From contig CM029122.1 of NCBI GenBank assembly GCA_016859345.1, positions 9,624,575 through 9,688,574 of the forward strand: DNA of 64,000 nucleotides, given 5' to 3'. Positions 36,991 to 48,860 of this stretch are shown in pieces. The first letter of the stretch is position 1; each line of letters starts with the position of its first letter. Under the pieces are notes generated by a model that worked only from the letters and a program-made list of their open reading frames with translations, ran no database searches and had not been told where the DNA came from. The translations under genes and the position numbers were made by a program. This DNA comes from Istiophorus platypterus (lineage: Eukaryota > Chordata > Actinopteri > Istiophoriformes > Istiophoridae).

Positions 36991-37048
36991 ATCTATCTAG
37001 CTATCTAGCTATCTATCTATAGATAGATAGCTAGATAGCTAGATAGAT
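36991..37048. repeat. Perfect 58-bp palindrome without spacer
   Basis: Pairing outward from the centre between 37019 and 37020, every base is complementary for 29 steps, to 36991 and 37048. The next pair (36990 C, 37049 A) fails. The arms consist of CTAT units with TAGC interruptions, mirrored as AGAT units. This is the point where the CTAT strand register flips to TAGA. Confidence 0.95.
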
Positions 37049-37075
37049 AGATAGCTAGATAGCTAGATAGATAGC

Positions 37076-37143
<68 letters not shown>

Positions 37144-37244
37144 CAGATAGATAGCTAGATAGATAGATGATATAGGATAGAGAGATAGATAAGAAGATTA
37201 GATAGACTTTTAGATAGATAGATAGATAGATAGAATAGATAGAT
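37049..37244. repeat. (TAGA)n microsatellite with TAGC interruptions
   Basis: Long (TAGA)n core at about 37076-37140, with TAGC and other broken units on both sides, ending at agatagatttc. Confidence 0.97.
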
Positions 37245-39600
37245 TTCAGCTAACATTAGTCAATCTAGTTTAGTTTTTACTTTTTTTTTTTCTTCTAACT
37301 TGTCAAACTCGTCCTTATGCTTTCTCATTTTCTTTTTTTTTAAATTTGTGATAACCAACATTGAATTTGTTCTCAGATAATATTTTTATCATTTCACAGT
37401 TGCTCCCAGCAAAAACCTTAAAAGGCGCATTCCTGTTCAACCTTTATTTAAAGAATGTCTACCATGTTGCATAGATGCGCACCCACATGCAGTGTAGGCA
37501 GAGGAGAAACCGAAAAATATGTAGATGAGAACAATGAAATATTGATTTTGAACACAGCATATGTTATCACGGAAAGAGACATTTTTTACATGGATGGAGA
37601 TCTTAAAAAAAATTGACCGGTAAACTCTTTTGTGGGAACACATTGGTTTCTCACAGGACCAGCATTTTTAAAATTAGCTGGCTTACTTACTTACTGTGGA
37701 TGTGCTCTGTAGCTCTCCTCACTTCCACTGTCACCAGCCGGCCAACCACCAGCCCTCAGCTCAATCTCTCACAGCCTCTGCTGCTTCGGCCCATGGGAGG
37801 ACTCATGCAGACCAGTTGATTAAAAATCACTTAGTGGAGAACACAAACAAAGCTGTCAGCCTTTGGCTTGCCCTTGGGATTGGAGTGATGGGGGTTGCAG
37901 AGGAGGGGGTAGAATGAACAAGTAGAGATGAAGGGGAAGAAGAGCAGAAGAGACCCTTAGCTGGTTGGGCTGGATTTGAAAAAGGTTGACAAATGCTAGA
38001 CTTAGGATGCTAAAAAAGCCTTGATGATTGTTACTAACTCATATTATCACTTCATTAATACACATTTCTAAATTGTTTATTAGCAGTGTAAAAGTACATT
38101 TTAAGCTCACTGTCAGACAAGGATCAAAATGAAGTCCATGGAGAACCTTTATGTTCTTTGTTCCTGTTTTGCTTTGGAATCCAACATCTTTTCTTCCTCA
38201 TGTGAAGGATGTCTGACTTGAAACAGTGAGTATACTGATATGGAAATTGTGCAGTTAAAGATAAGGGGTGACTGGGGCCGTGGATAGATTTATATAGACT
38301 ATTTAATTCAGACCCAATGCTCCAGGTTCGTTTCCCAACTCATGCCAATAATTCTCTTGTGAGTAAAAATTTCAAATTCAGGTACATTTTATTTTAATTA
38401 GAACATGACATCCACCTCAATAAAAATGATTAAGTTTCCCAACTTGATCAAAGTTAGAAGTAAACCTCAAAATAAAAGACTGTTTGTGCTTGACCAAGCA
38501 ACCATAAACCTACTGAATGTTTTAACCTTGTTTTAACCCACTAAAATGTCCCTACCTAATATTAACCTTAACATTTTGTCTGCTTAATTTATATTAAAAA
38601 TACACGATTTTGGTAATTGTGTTTCAAGTGGAAAACATCCTTGAATCTTCCTTGGTGGTGTGCTCATGGAAGCTCTGATACTGAGAGTTTGTTGCATAGT
38701 GGTCCTAGAGTTATCACCACAAGACAACAAATAAACACAGGGCTTATATCTCAGACACAGACATCCTTAAATGCACCAAAAGGGAGTGCTTTCAAAAGTG
38801 TTCCTGGTCATGATGATGTTATAAATAAACTGGACTGAATGTTCTCTGTGACGGGATACCAGTCACGAGTAACTTTCAAATTCCGCTAGACAATTTTTAT
38901 TTTTTTTTTTTATGAAAGGACCCCATATACTGTAAACATTAGGTTAACTATCCAAACATTACATTTTTTTCTTTTCTCAATTTAAACATTGCATAACTTT
39001 TTTAAGTTACAAAAAGGTGGTAGTGACACATCTCATCTGCACTAAGATAATCAGTCACATTAACTAGTACCTCATAGAAAAGGTCAGTCCTCAAGTTGAT
39101 TGCAACAAACCAGTGCTTCTCTGGACTGATTGATCATTTGGTCTACAAATCCTATCACAATTTCTAAAAGGTGCTTTTTTCAAAAAGATTCAGTCTGCTC
39201 ATGTTGAAAAATATAATCATTAGTTTAAATAACTTAGTTATTTAAACAATTTACAGCAATTACTATACAAGTCAGTCAGAGGTTCACTACTGCAGATCCA
39301 CAGGAGACAGCAACGGATCAGTTGGTTAGAAACTAGATGTGTCAACACATGATGACCGTTGCTGGTCTAATCGTACTGCGACACAAATGACAGTCGTAAT
39401 TAGTGAACACATGTGAGCACATACAAACACACAGTTTTAAGCGTTCACGTTCACATACATGTACATGTGCAACAGACAAATAGACAAACACACACACCCA
39501 CACCACACACACAGCTGCCACTGACAAGGGTAGGGCCGCACAGCTCTAACGGTCTACAGGCCTTCACTACCAGATGGTAGTTCCCAGTGGTTTTTCTGTC
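37245..39600. other. Intergenic; possible regulatory block near 37690-37890
   Basis: The stretch 37690-37890 is unique and GC-balanced (gccggccaaccacc, ttgattaaaaatcactta) and may be a conserved non-coding element. The rest is AT-rich with T runs (38903-38913). No exon recognised. Confidence 0.3.
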
Positions 39601-39607
39601 TCACAAA

Positions 39608-39662
39608 GACACACACAGACACACACACAGACACACACACAGACACACACAAAGACACACAG
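39608..39662. repeat. Short minisatellite, about 12-bp CA-based unit
   Basis: Units of acacacacacag or a one-dinucleotide-shorter form repeated about five times, the last with aaag. Confidence 0.9.
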
Positions 39663-41060
39663 ATCAGGCTCCTTTAGAGCCCACATTTCTAGCCAAGACA
39701 TGATATGACACATTCAACTGACGTAAGTCCTGAATAATAGTCATATTGCCCATATAACAGAGCCTGACTGAGACACTGGTGGGCCAATTTTATTGGTCGA
39801 TTTAAACTAATTGCAGGTGATCTATCTTTGGGAAGCCAACAATAGGTGCTTGTTAAATTTTATTACCAGTATTGCTATTCTTCCACCAGACAGCACTTCC
39901 ACTACACTTTTGACATCACAGAATGCAACACAGCTCAACCTACCGTCGCAGAGCAGAACAGAGCAGGAGTTTGCAGATCTGTGTCTTCATGGTATGGTTC
40001 TCAGTTTCAGTTGTAGTACAATAGTTGAGTGATAATAAAATATATCCTCTCACTTCCCCTTTTTTATTAACTGAATAAACCTGAAAGCAGTCCTGTCAGC
40101 CGTGTAGGATATAGCCCGCTGACAAACTTGATTTCAATTTATTTGTCAGTAACACAGTTCTATTGAGTAAGTGGCCTATGGCCCTATTATTTCCTCCGTC
40201 AACATATAGCACTGACAGTCGCTATAAAACAAATGCTTGCAGTTTATCTGTTGCTAAATTTGTTAGCCACAAAGTTGGCTAATGACAAGCAAATGTCAGT
40301 AAATGCTGATGCAGACAATTTCCATGCCCCTCTATAACTAAATGTAAGGAATCCATATAAAAGAATCATTTTTTATGTTATGTGCTTCAGTTAAAATAGG
40401 AATATATATGAGCCAATATATCTGTTTTTTTTAACCTTCAAATATCAAAATTGGCATTGGCTTTAAAAATCCTGCATCAGTTGGGCTCTAGTCCACAATA
40501 TCCTGGGATTAAGGACATACTACTTCTCTGTCATTCAGCAGATACAATATTATGTTCAACAAGCTATTCAACACAAACTGATCACAAATGCAGACATCTT
40601 GACCTCCATCATCCACACTTTGTTGACATTACTGAAGGTAAAGCAAAACCTGAAGGAATTACCACTTGATTGACTTGCATTATACTTCAATAGGGATGGG
40701 TCACACAGGAATAGACCAAAACTGACCTGCATAAGCATCCTTAGCATATAGGAGGTAAGGTGCAAGGTGAGAAGTTTCCCTGAGGAGGAAAGTTGAAAGA
40801 GAGACTGAGAGTACATAGCGAAAGAGTGCACAGAGACAATAAAAGAGAGATAACAGGTATATGGAGAGAATAAAAAGGAAACAATGAATATTGAAGTCTC
40901 TTAGGATGCAGGAGCAAAGTCACCCCCTCAGTATACCCACTGGGGCCTTTAAGGGTCAACTGAGAACCAAGAGGCACACTGGTGACTAGTACATTGCCTT
41001 CACAGACTGGAAAAAGGATGGGAGAGACAACCTTGTTTGGTGAATTATACATACATTCAC
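39663..41060. other. Intergenic, no gene seen
   Basis: No exon or known repeat recognised. A 72-codon plus frame at 40451 and an 87-codon minus frame at 40568 overlap without domains. Confidence 0.4.
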
Positions 41061-41062
41061 CC

Positions 41063-41119
41063 ACACGCACACCCACCAACACACACACGCACACGACACA
41101 CACACACACCGACACACAG
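41063..41119. repeat. Degenerate (CA)n tract
   Basis: CA units broken by cgc, cc and cg interruptions. Confidence 0.9.
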
Positions 41120-42570
41120 GTTATTCTGTTTCTCTCTCTCACATCAACCCTTCTCACTGCTGTTGTGATTCTCCATCTTATTTTTGCTGACCTGTATGTG
41201 GTGGGGTTGACAGAGGTGAGCACACAATCTCCCAACGCCCAAACACAGAGAATTGGATCACCCCTGGGCTGACCTCCTCGGAGCAACGCCTCGCCTATCT
41301 GCACCCCATGCTGTCGAGGGGTCCATTTAGGGCAGACGGTGACCCCTACTTGGCCCCCAGGCCCGTGGTTCCTTTGCCTCGGCTGCTGGGCAACATGACA
41401 ACCTATACAAGACCCTGTCAGACACATGATTGACATGTCCCCCGCCCATCTTGACCAACATTCACACCCACCCCAGCAAATTACCCCAAAACCCAGACAC
41501 ACAACCATATTTTGGCTTCCCATTTGCTCTCTTGTCATCGTCCATATGTTGCACGAACACACACACATTCTCTCTCTCTCTCTCGATAATTATGTCAAAT
41601 AATGTAAAACTGGATGGAGCTGCAAGTAAGAGATGAGTTCTATTTTCTGAGGGCATCAAAGGTAGAGCAAGCTAAACCAAGGCTACAAGACAGGCTCAGT
41701 TTAAATGGAAGAACAGGATGTGTGGTGACTAAATCAGAACAAATAACCCACATGTTCTTCAGTCACTTTTACTTTTTCCATCCTATTGTGATCGGTCTGA
41801 TCACGCACCCCTTTTAATAAACCATGATGTCTCCCATGCCTTTGCCATATCCGCAGCAGAGATTGGCACACACACAAATGCAAACAAATCGCAGGCGCAC
41901 GTACAGAAAACATGTACACACAAACACAAAAAGAGTGTCCCCGCTGTGAGAAAAAGAGCTACAGTACTCCCTACATCAACAGTGGCCTAGATAAACACAA
42001 TACACACAAAAGAGTCACCCCATGAAAATAACCCTCCATCTAAGCATCACTGCACTTATCTACTCATAAACATAGGGATAAATCAATTCAGTGAGAAACA
42101 CCTTTTTTTTCTCTCATTTGAAATTACAGCTGCGGGACCAAAGCTAGCATGATAGCATAGGTCAAATTCACTAACCTCCTTTCTCCATGGCAACAGTCTT
42201 CCTCTTACAAAAAAAAGCTTAGTGTGGTTTGTTGAAGTCATTGTGAAATGTTTTTCCATCAACGGTGAATATGTGTCATGAGGGTGTTGGTTTCTCTTTG
42301 CATGTGTTTCACATGGACACAAAAAAGCGTACATGTACATGTGTATACATAATTGTGTATACGTTCATATATGTGTGCATACGTGTGTTTGAGAGTGCTT
42401 GTGTGTATGTGTGTGTGTGTGTGAATGCATGTGATGGCAACCCTGTTATCATAGCGTCTGTATTAGCATTGCAGCGTCTCACCGCTTTGATTTACTCTGA
42501 CCTGTATAATCAGTGTCACATTAGCAACACAACAAATCAAACACTGTGAGTTTCCCCCCTGCAACCTCTC
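41120..42570. other. Intergenic; longest non-repeat ORF judged spurious
   Basis: The 275-codon minus frame at 40741-41568 has an uneven make-up. A Cys/Val stretch is coded by the CA tract, and a Ser/Leu tail by a GAGA-type sequence. It has no domain and no splice context. A short (TC)n lies at 41570-41584 and a short (TG)n at 42405-42422. Confidence 0.4.
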
Positions 42571-42578
42571 ACATACAT

Positions 42579-42579
<1 letters not shown>

Positions 42580-42631
<52 letters not shown>

Positions 42632-42657
42632 CAGACACAGACACACGCACACACACT
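42580..42657. repeat. (CA)n microsatellite, interrupted
   Basis: About 18 pure units, then CAAACA, CAGACA and CGCA variants. It abuts the repeat at 42676. Confidence 0.97.
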
Positions 42658-42675
42658 CTGTTGTATTACATAAGT

Positions 42676-42858
42676 TATGAGGACACTAGTTGACAAAATG
42701 CATTCCCAAGCCCCTTACCCTTACCTTGACCACCACAAATAAATGACTTACTCCAACCCTTAACCTAACCTAAATCTCATTTTAACATGATGCTTAAAAC
42801 CAAGTCTTAACCCTCAAATAGGCCTTTGGAGTTGTCAGGACCTTGTCCACACAACCAT
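42676..42858 (+). repeat. TAACCC-like dispersed repeat beside CA tract, copy 1
   Basis: Runs from tatgaggacact, through gacaaaatgcattcccaagc, many cttacc/ccttaacctaacc units and accaagtcttaaccctcaaa, to gtcaggaccttgtccacac. A second copy in the same orientation lies at 51707-51885, also touching a CA tract. This is a repeat type I remember from many vertebrates. It is degenerate, so not a telomere array. Confidence 0.7.
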
Positions 42859-43220
42859 GGAAAGATATGCACACGCACGTACACGCATGCACACGCATAC
42901 ACACATGCACACACCAAACACACTGCATGTCCTCCTTCATGCTCCCAGCTGGCAGCCATACTGTGTACCTATTACATGACACACAAACTGCCAAAACTGT
43001 TCATTTAATTTCATATTATTTAAAAGCAAAGAGATGAAATGAATTAATAAGTCTTCTTCATGTTCGTCCTTCTTATCTGATCCAGTAAATATGTTAGTAG
43101 GTGGTTACAAAAAATAAATATCGAATATTGTCACTATTAGCAAATTTGAATTTCCATTAATATCAAAAGTTTTCTGTAACCAAATTATTTGTGTTATTGA
43201 ATGCATTTTGAAAATGTACC
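42859..43220. other. Intergenic, no gene seen
   Basis: CA-rich degenerate sequence to about 42920, then AT-rich unique sequence. Confidence 0.4.
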
Positions 43221-43224
43221 ATAG

Positions 43225-43540
43225 CTGAAAAAATTAGTCTATTACTTAGAAAAATAATCTGCAGCTATTTTGATAATGGATTAATTGTTTAAGATTTCAA
43301 ATTTTTAGGATTTGTTGTTTTGTGTGATGGTATCTTTAGGTTTTGGAGTGTTGGTTGAACAGAACAAGCAATTCAGTGATGTCAACCTGGCCTTTAGGAA
43401 AGTTTAAAGGGTATTTTTCCTAAACTTGTGACATTTTATAGACAATTAATTAATTATAATTAATTAAGTAATAAGGAAAATTGTCAACATATTAAATGAT
43501 AATGTAAATAATTATTTACTATTGCTAATACTATTGAATA
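43225..43540 (-). mobile_element. hAT-like MITE, decayed copy
   Basis: Contains aataatctgcagctattttgataatgg near 43250, then ggttttggagtgttggttgaaca, gatgtcaacctggcc and gacattttatagacaatt, in the same order as the minus-strand reading of 45198-45546. The ends are eroded. Confidence 0.75.
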
Positions 43541-43578
43541 AAATTTTCTGAAAGAAAATTAGATTTTGCTTATTATTC

Positions 43579-43581
<3 letters not shown>

Positions 43582-43629
<48 letters not shown>
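43582..43629. repeat. (TA)n microsatellite
   Basis: A pure tract of about 24 units. Confidence 0.98.
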
Positions 43630-43631
<2 letters not shown>

Positions 43632-44400
43632 GTTTTTTTGTTTTATTAAATTACTGTTGTTCAGTCATATAAAATGTCAGGTCACTGCTGTTTCTAAAAC
43701 AAACAAGACGTTGCCCAGTTTCATGAAGCCAAGGTCTTACAATGTAGTTAGATTTGGGATAAGACATCTGCTTTTGTTTTTGTAACAACCTCACCTTATC
43801 GTTTTGACCTAAAATGCCCAAATGGAAAAGGAGATTTTAATTAAATATGCTAATTATACAATTAAACACAGTTTGGGGTGGTTAAAAGTGATCATATGAG
43901 TTAGCTTCTATGTACTTCTCTCATTATCGATGACTTCTAATGGATTTCACAACCTAAGATACAAAAAGCTGTTTTTTCTAGCCATGATGAAATGTAAAAG
44001 TTCACAGTGGAAAAAAAAAAAAACTTCAGAGAGGAAATTTTTTATTAAAAGTACATATTTGCTTTATAGATTAGCAGCAGTGCGGACTCTTATTCTCGTT
44101 TCCTGATGTGGAAGCTGGAAAAGTCTGCATCCACTCAGCTCCTTCTACTGTAAACCCTCCAGTGTTGAAAAAAAAAAAAGTTGAAAATAAGGAGAAGAAA
44201 GAGAAAGAGAGGAAGGAAGAAATTCAGAAGAGGGAAGAAAAACAGGGGGTTAAAGGGAGAAAAGACTGACGGAGACAGATGGGCAAAAAGACGAGTGCGG
44301 AAAGAGACGGGAAGAGGGAGCTGAAAGGAGAAGAAGAGGAGATAGAGGGATAGATTGAGTGAGGAGAGAGAGGCGTACTGTAGGAGATCCAGCTGACATT
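43630..44400. other. Intergenic; long purine-rich run 44175-44375
   Basis: From about 44175 to 44375 the plus strand is nearly all A and G, with only scattered pyrimidines. No gene seen. Confidence 0.6.
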
Positions 44401-44540
44401 AGCGGGTGAGTTTATGAGATGTGATGATTAGCCAAATCCTGCTAATCAATGACACATTCACATGGGTTCCTGCTCTGTTGCTAAACACTAATTGGTCTAT
44501 TCTACAGCAAATAGGGAGATGCTGTTTCCCACTTCACTGT
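44400..44540. promoter_or_regulatory. Candidate conserved non-coding element
   Basis: Unique block with gatgattagcc, tgctaatcaatgac and aacactaattggtc, a cluster of TAAT/TAATC homeodomain-type cores. Confidence 0.3.
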
Positions 44541-44581
44541 AAGCAACGTGAGCTGACACAGGGACACATATGGGCACAGAA

Positions 44582-44583
<2 letters not shown>

Positions 44584-44629
<46 letters not shown>
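44584..44629. repeat. (CA)n microsatellite
   Basis: A pure tract of about 23 units. Confidence 0.98.
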
Positions 44630-44632
<3 letters not shown>

Positions 44633-45189
44633 TCAAATGCTACTTGCATGCACATACTGTACATTTGTAGAAGATTCTGGTACATAAAAAGGTCAAATTG
44701 AGACTGATTCAATTTGAGAGTGGATGAAGAGCAGAGGATCCTGTTTGACTCACTCTAACAATAAGGAGAGAATGGGGTCCTAGAGCGGGCCGGTTGAACC
44801 AGCAGAAAGGTGGGGGTGTGGAGGGGTGGGGAGGCTGAAGAAGGAGCCTAAATTCAATTTCACTTTGTTGAGTATTTAGATAATGTCTACTAATTTAATG
44901 TCGGCAGTGAGTGGATCCACATTGTAGCTGCAGCAGTCATTAATCACAATGTAGCAGCAGCGCCACCAATGTCCAACCACAGGCACTGCAATACTGAGCT
45001 GCAGGCTGAAACCATACACCTGAAGACCTGATACAGGGACTACACCTGAAGCAGTACAGAACATAGAAGTGTTGAAATTAGGTTTATGTTTCTATGTTAA
45101 AACGGCCAGAATGCTGATTACATCTACTGAACCTACAGTTGTGCAGCAACATGTACCTGTAAACATTAATCACAACTCTTATCGATACC
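44630..45189. other. Intergenic, no gene seen
   Basis: Unique sequence without exon signals. Confidence 0.4.
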
Positions 45190-45554
45190 TATACATGTAG
45201 GGCTGCAACTAATGAGTATCATTTGGTTTCATAAATATCAGAAAATTGTAAAAAAAATAATAATAATGATAATACATTTAAAAAAAATATTTCCAACACA
45301 GTTTCCTATGAGTTAAGATTATTCAACCAAATTGCTTATTGTGCGTAACCAATCTTCCAAAATACAGAGATATTCTCATTCTATCACATAAAAAAAGAGG
45401 AACCGCAAATCTTGACAAATGAGACACTGGAATGTCTGAATGGTATTTTTGCTTAAAATTACTTAAACAATTAAATCACTTTTCAAAATAGTGGCCAAAT
45501 CCTTTCTGTTTGTTGACTAAACGATCAACCACTCATTGCAGCTCTATATACATG
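45190..45554 (+). mobile_element. hAT-like MITE with perfect 8-bp target duplication
   Basis: The element body runs from tagggctgcaactaatgag at 45198 to cactcattgcagctcta ending at 45546, so the ends are inverted repeats of about 11-17 bases. The flanking octamer tatacatg occurs exactly at 45190-45197 and again at 45547-45554. An 8-bp duplication and short inverted ends are hallmarks of the hAT superfamily. There is no coding capacity; it was presumably mobilised by a transposase elsewhere. This is the best-preserved of four copies in the window. Confidence 0.9.
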
Positions 45555-45945
45555 CATATACTGTACATAAACCTCTACTCTATGTATATAAACTAACTAT
45601 GACAACACTCATACAATATTTATTCCAGCACTCTTTACACCCTTACAGACCCTTGCACTATTTGCATCCTTGTTTTATAGCTTACAGTAACAATCTAACT
45701 TGTATTTAAATTGTATGTTGTTGACTATGTTGTTCTTCTGTGCATATATATATATATGTGTATATATACACATAATGGTTATTTGTTCATCTTTGCTCGG
45801 CTTTTTTGCCTTTGATTTGGCCGCATGTCTAGTGTATGTGTATGTTCCTGAATCCTGTTCTTTTTACTGCATGTTAAGTACAAATCCAGAGTCAAATTCC
45901 TTGTGTGTATAAACAAAAAATGTCAGTGAAACTGATTCTGATTAC
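45555..45945 (+). mobile_element. LINE 3' untranslated tail (L2/Rex1 type)
   Basis: Starts with ccttgcactatttgcatcc-type phrases at about 45650. It ends with gtcaaattccttgtgtgt and a degenerate gaaactgattctgatta terminus at 45928-45945. This terminal form is common in fish LINE copies. No ORF2 remains. Confidence 0.6.
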
Positions 45946-46109
45946 AGAGCAAAGGGAAGCCTCATAGAAATTGAGTTATTTCTAGATATGCTGATTCTGT
46001 TTCATGGGGATTTATTAAAGTTTAATATTGCAACAACAATTATACCTGCAGATTGTTAGTAATAAAATCTGCCATCACCTTGGCCCCTAAAAAACATATA
46101 TATGTAAAA
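45946..46109. other. Short unassigned spacer between transposon relics
   Basis: AT-rich, no signal. Confidence 0.4.
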
Positions 46110-46402
46110 TATTTTGTAAGAGTAAAAATAATCAACAGCAATTTTGAGAAAAATCAAGCAATTATCAAGCAAAAATACTAAAGATTCGGTGGTTCCTCTC
46201 TGCTTTTTTGTTCTGTTTTATATTACCATAAAATTAATATCTTTGGATTTTGAACTGTGCGTCAGACAAAACAAGCTATATAAAGACGTCACCTTGGATT
46301 TTGGGAAATAGACCTGACATTTTATAGATCAAATAGTCAGTCAGTTCATTAATTTAAAAAAAATTAAACAGTAATCAATGAAAATAATTGTTGGTTGCAG
46401 AT
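46110..46402 (-). mobile_element. hAT-like MITE, third copy of the cluster
   Basis: Contains aatatctttggattttgaactg, cagacaaaacaagc, aagacgtcaccttggattttggg, gacattttatagatcaaatag and an end gaaaataattgttggttgcag. It follows the 45198 element in reverse orientation. Confidence 0.8.
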
Positions 46403-47640
46403 ATCAACCTACTATAGAACCCCTCACCTTAGAGGATGGTAGTGTCATAATATTATCACATACATATCTCTCTGTCTCTATCTTACAGTACACAAACACA
46501 CACAGAGCACATCCACACCCAAAGCTCGATGGGTATGGTCAATGTGGGGTATATTCCTCTCTCAGTGAGTGCCAGTGGTTAACAATACTTTGCATTGAAG
46601 AGGAGGACAAGAGGAGGGTACACTCACACACATGACTGTTACTACCTAAATATTAGTCCAGGGACTCTCCCTCCCTCCCTCCCTCTCTCATACACCGAGT
46701 GTGCCTCAGTATGTGATAGTGTGTCTGTGCACATATGTGTGCGCAGATGCAATTATGTGCAGAGGAGAGGCTGTTTGGGGTAAATAGAGTTCCAATTATT
46801 CTTTTAACCTGTTAGATTGTCAGGCCCACTAACACACAGAGCTAGGGGGGGACAAAAAAAACAAACAAAACCCCCCCCCAAAAAAACAAAACAGACAGAG
46901 ACAGACAGACATTTAGCGACAAACAGTCAAACAGTCTCACATATAGGACATAGATGACTTATGACATACAATATAAGACACATGATTTTATTTAGAGTCA
47001 GTATGTTTTAATGATTATGTACCAGCAAAAGAGACACATATATGCAATTCAACATTTTTTCTTGGTTTTTCCCCTTCATTTTTGAATTAAAATAATTGTA
47101 GAGCCCGTGACCCTGAAAAGATTCAAGTAAAAAGCAACAAATGAATAAACCAATTTATGTGAACCTCTATTTTGTTGTTACCTTTTTTTCTGTATATCAA
47201 AACCCATCAGATGTACTAGGAACATTTAAAACAGGTGCTAAAATGACTGCTCTAAGTGATTTGATTGCTGTGTGTGAAGACATGATAACATTGACTTGGT
47301 TTCATTTGTGATACACTTGCAGTATACAGCTGTTTGACAGAGCTGAAGTGTAATGCTCCATCAGCAGCAAATGGAAAAAACCCATTCAACACCAATACTG
47401 CTGCATTAGAGACAGGAAGTACATTTTATTTTCCATCAATATTTTCTAAATGGCCTCGTAGCAAAACTAGCTTTTTTGCATTTTCCTGCAAAAATTTCAA
47501 GTGGGAGGAGAGCATAATTCAAAGTTGTTTTTTTTATATACTCACTACATTTAGTACAAATTGCATTGTATTCAGTAATAAATATTATAAATCAACAAAA
47601 ATATTTGCCAATCAGAGCTTGTAGGATGCAAAGATCAATA
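46403..47640. other. Intergenic, no gene seen
   Basis: C and A runs at about 46870-46890. A 96-codon plus frame at 47334-47624 has no domain. Confidence 0.4.
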
Positions 47641-47644
47641 TAGT

Positions 47645-47726
47645 GCACACACACACTCACACACAATCGCACACACAATCGCACACACTGACACACACAC
47701 ACTGACACACACACACACACACACAC
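47645..47726. repeat. CA-based minisatellite and (CA)n
   Basis: Units acacacaatcgc and acacacactgac each repeat twice, then pure CA. Confidence 0.9.
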
Positions 47727-48039
47727 GACAGGCTAATAATGTTATCGGCTCAGATCACCAGCTCAGCAGATCTCAACTGCATGTCACCTACGATAACTCA
47801 ACGCATGCACGCACAGACACACAAGCACACACTCACACACACAAATAAACGCAGGAGTTCTCTGCCCCTTGTCAATAGGACGTTAAGAGTTTTGGTACTA
47901 ATGACCAGTGTAGAGATAAGAGAGAAGAGGTTAATGTGTTGCTGTGGGTGATCAAGATAAGACAGATCCCTTCAAACCTGCAGACAATGAGACACTGAGT
48001 AAGGGAGAGAGGATACAAAAACCAGAGCCAGAGGAGTTA

Positions 48040-48107
48040 AAATAAATATATAAATAAATATATATAGAATATATATATACAAATATAAAATATATCAATA
48101 CACACAC

Positions 48108-48146
<39 letters not shown>

Positions 48147-48200
48147 TAAATATATCTAAATAAAAATCTAAAAATAAAAATATATATTCACACACAGAAA
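48040..48200. repeat. Nearly pure AT tract
   Basis: AAATA and TATA units, including (TA)n at 48111-48141. Confidence 0.9.
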
Positions 48201-48669
48201 TAAGCAAAACCATTCTCGAAAAAACCATTCTCGACGTGAGACATGGAGGTCTTCATGTAAGACGTACTGCCCTGGGAAATTAATTAATTCATTTAATTTA
48301 TGAAAAACTGGATTCACTCATTCAGATTCAGTCCATCAGTGGTGGGCACATAAATATGCACACAGCAAAGCAGAGTCCTATACACTAAAAACTTAATAGC
48401 CGCACCAACCAATCCAGCCTTTCACTGAATAGGTCATCAGTGCAGCTCTAAAGACAAACCAAATATATGACCCTGTCTACAACACAAAAGGGCTTTATTT
48501 GGAAGCTTTCTTTGTGCAGGTCAGGATATGTGTGTTTACATGTGAATGCAAAATCTACTGTGTGTGTGTGTTTGTGTGTGTGTGTTGATTTGTTAGGGGG
48601 GATTGATAAGCTTTATTGGGATTTCTATTTAAGTACTTTTCAGCCTTAACAAATGGTAATGTCTGTTAA

Positions 48670-48670
<1 letters not shown>
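48201..48670. other. Intergenic, no gene seen
   Basis: Unique sequence with a short broken (TG)n at about 48561-48585. Confidence 0.4.

Positions 48671-48671
<1 letters not shown>

Positions 48672-48760
<89 letters not shown>
48672..48760. repeat. Compound (TA)n(TG)n microsatellite
   Basis: About 23 TA units followed directly by about 21 TG units, then degenerate TATG/TGCG sequence to 48860. Confidence 0.98.
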
Positions 48761-48762
<2 letters not shown>

Positions 48763-48860
48763 TGTGAGTATGTATATACGTGTATATATGTGTATGTGTG
48801 CATGTGTACAAGCGTGTGGTTGCGTGTGTGTTTGCGTGTGCGTACACATGTACACACACA

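Noticed and set aside
36464..37022. Overlapping ORFs of 120-176 codons on both strands, rich in Tyr/Ile/His/Thr or Tyr/Met/Val/Cys
   Set aside because: Pure translation of the TA/TACA microsatellite in all frames.
37049..37244. CRISPR-like array
   Set aside because: Tetranucleotide microsatellite without spacers, in a vertebrate genome.
40741..41568. 275-codon minus-strand ORF, the longest in the window
   Set aside because: Part is coded by a CA tract (Cys/Val run) and part by simple GAGA sequence. There is no domain, no splice framework and no homogeneous composition. Judged chance.
42676..42858. Interstitial telomere array
   Set aside because: No run of exact TTAGGG/CCCTAA units. It aligns along its length with a second dispersed copy, so it is a dispersed repeat.
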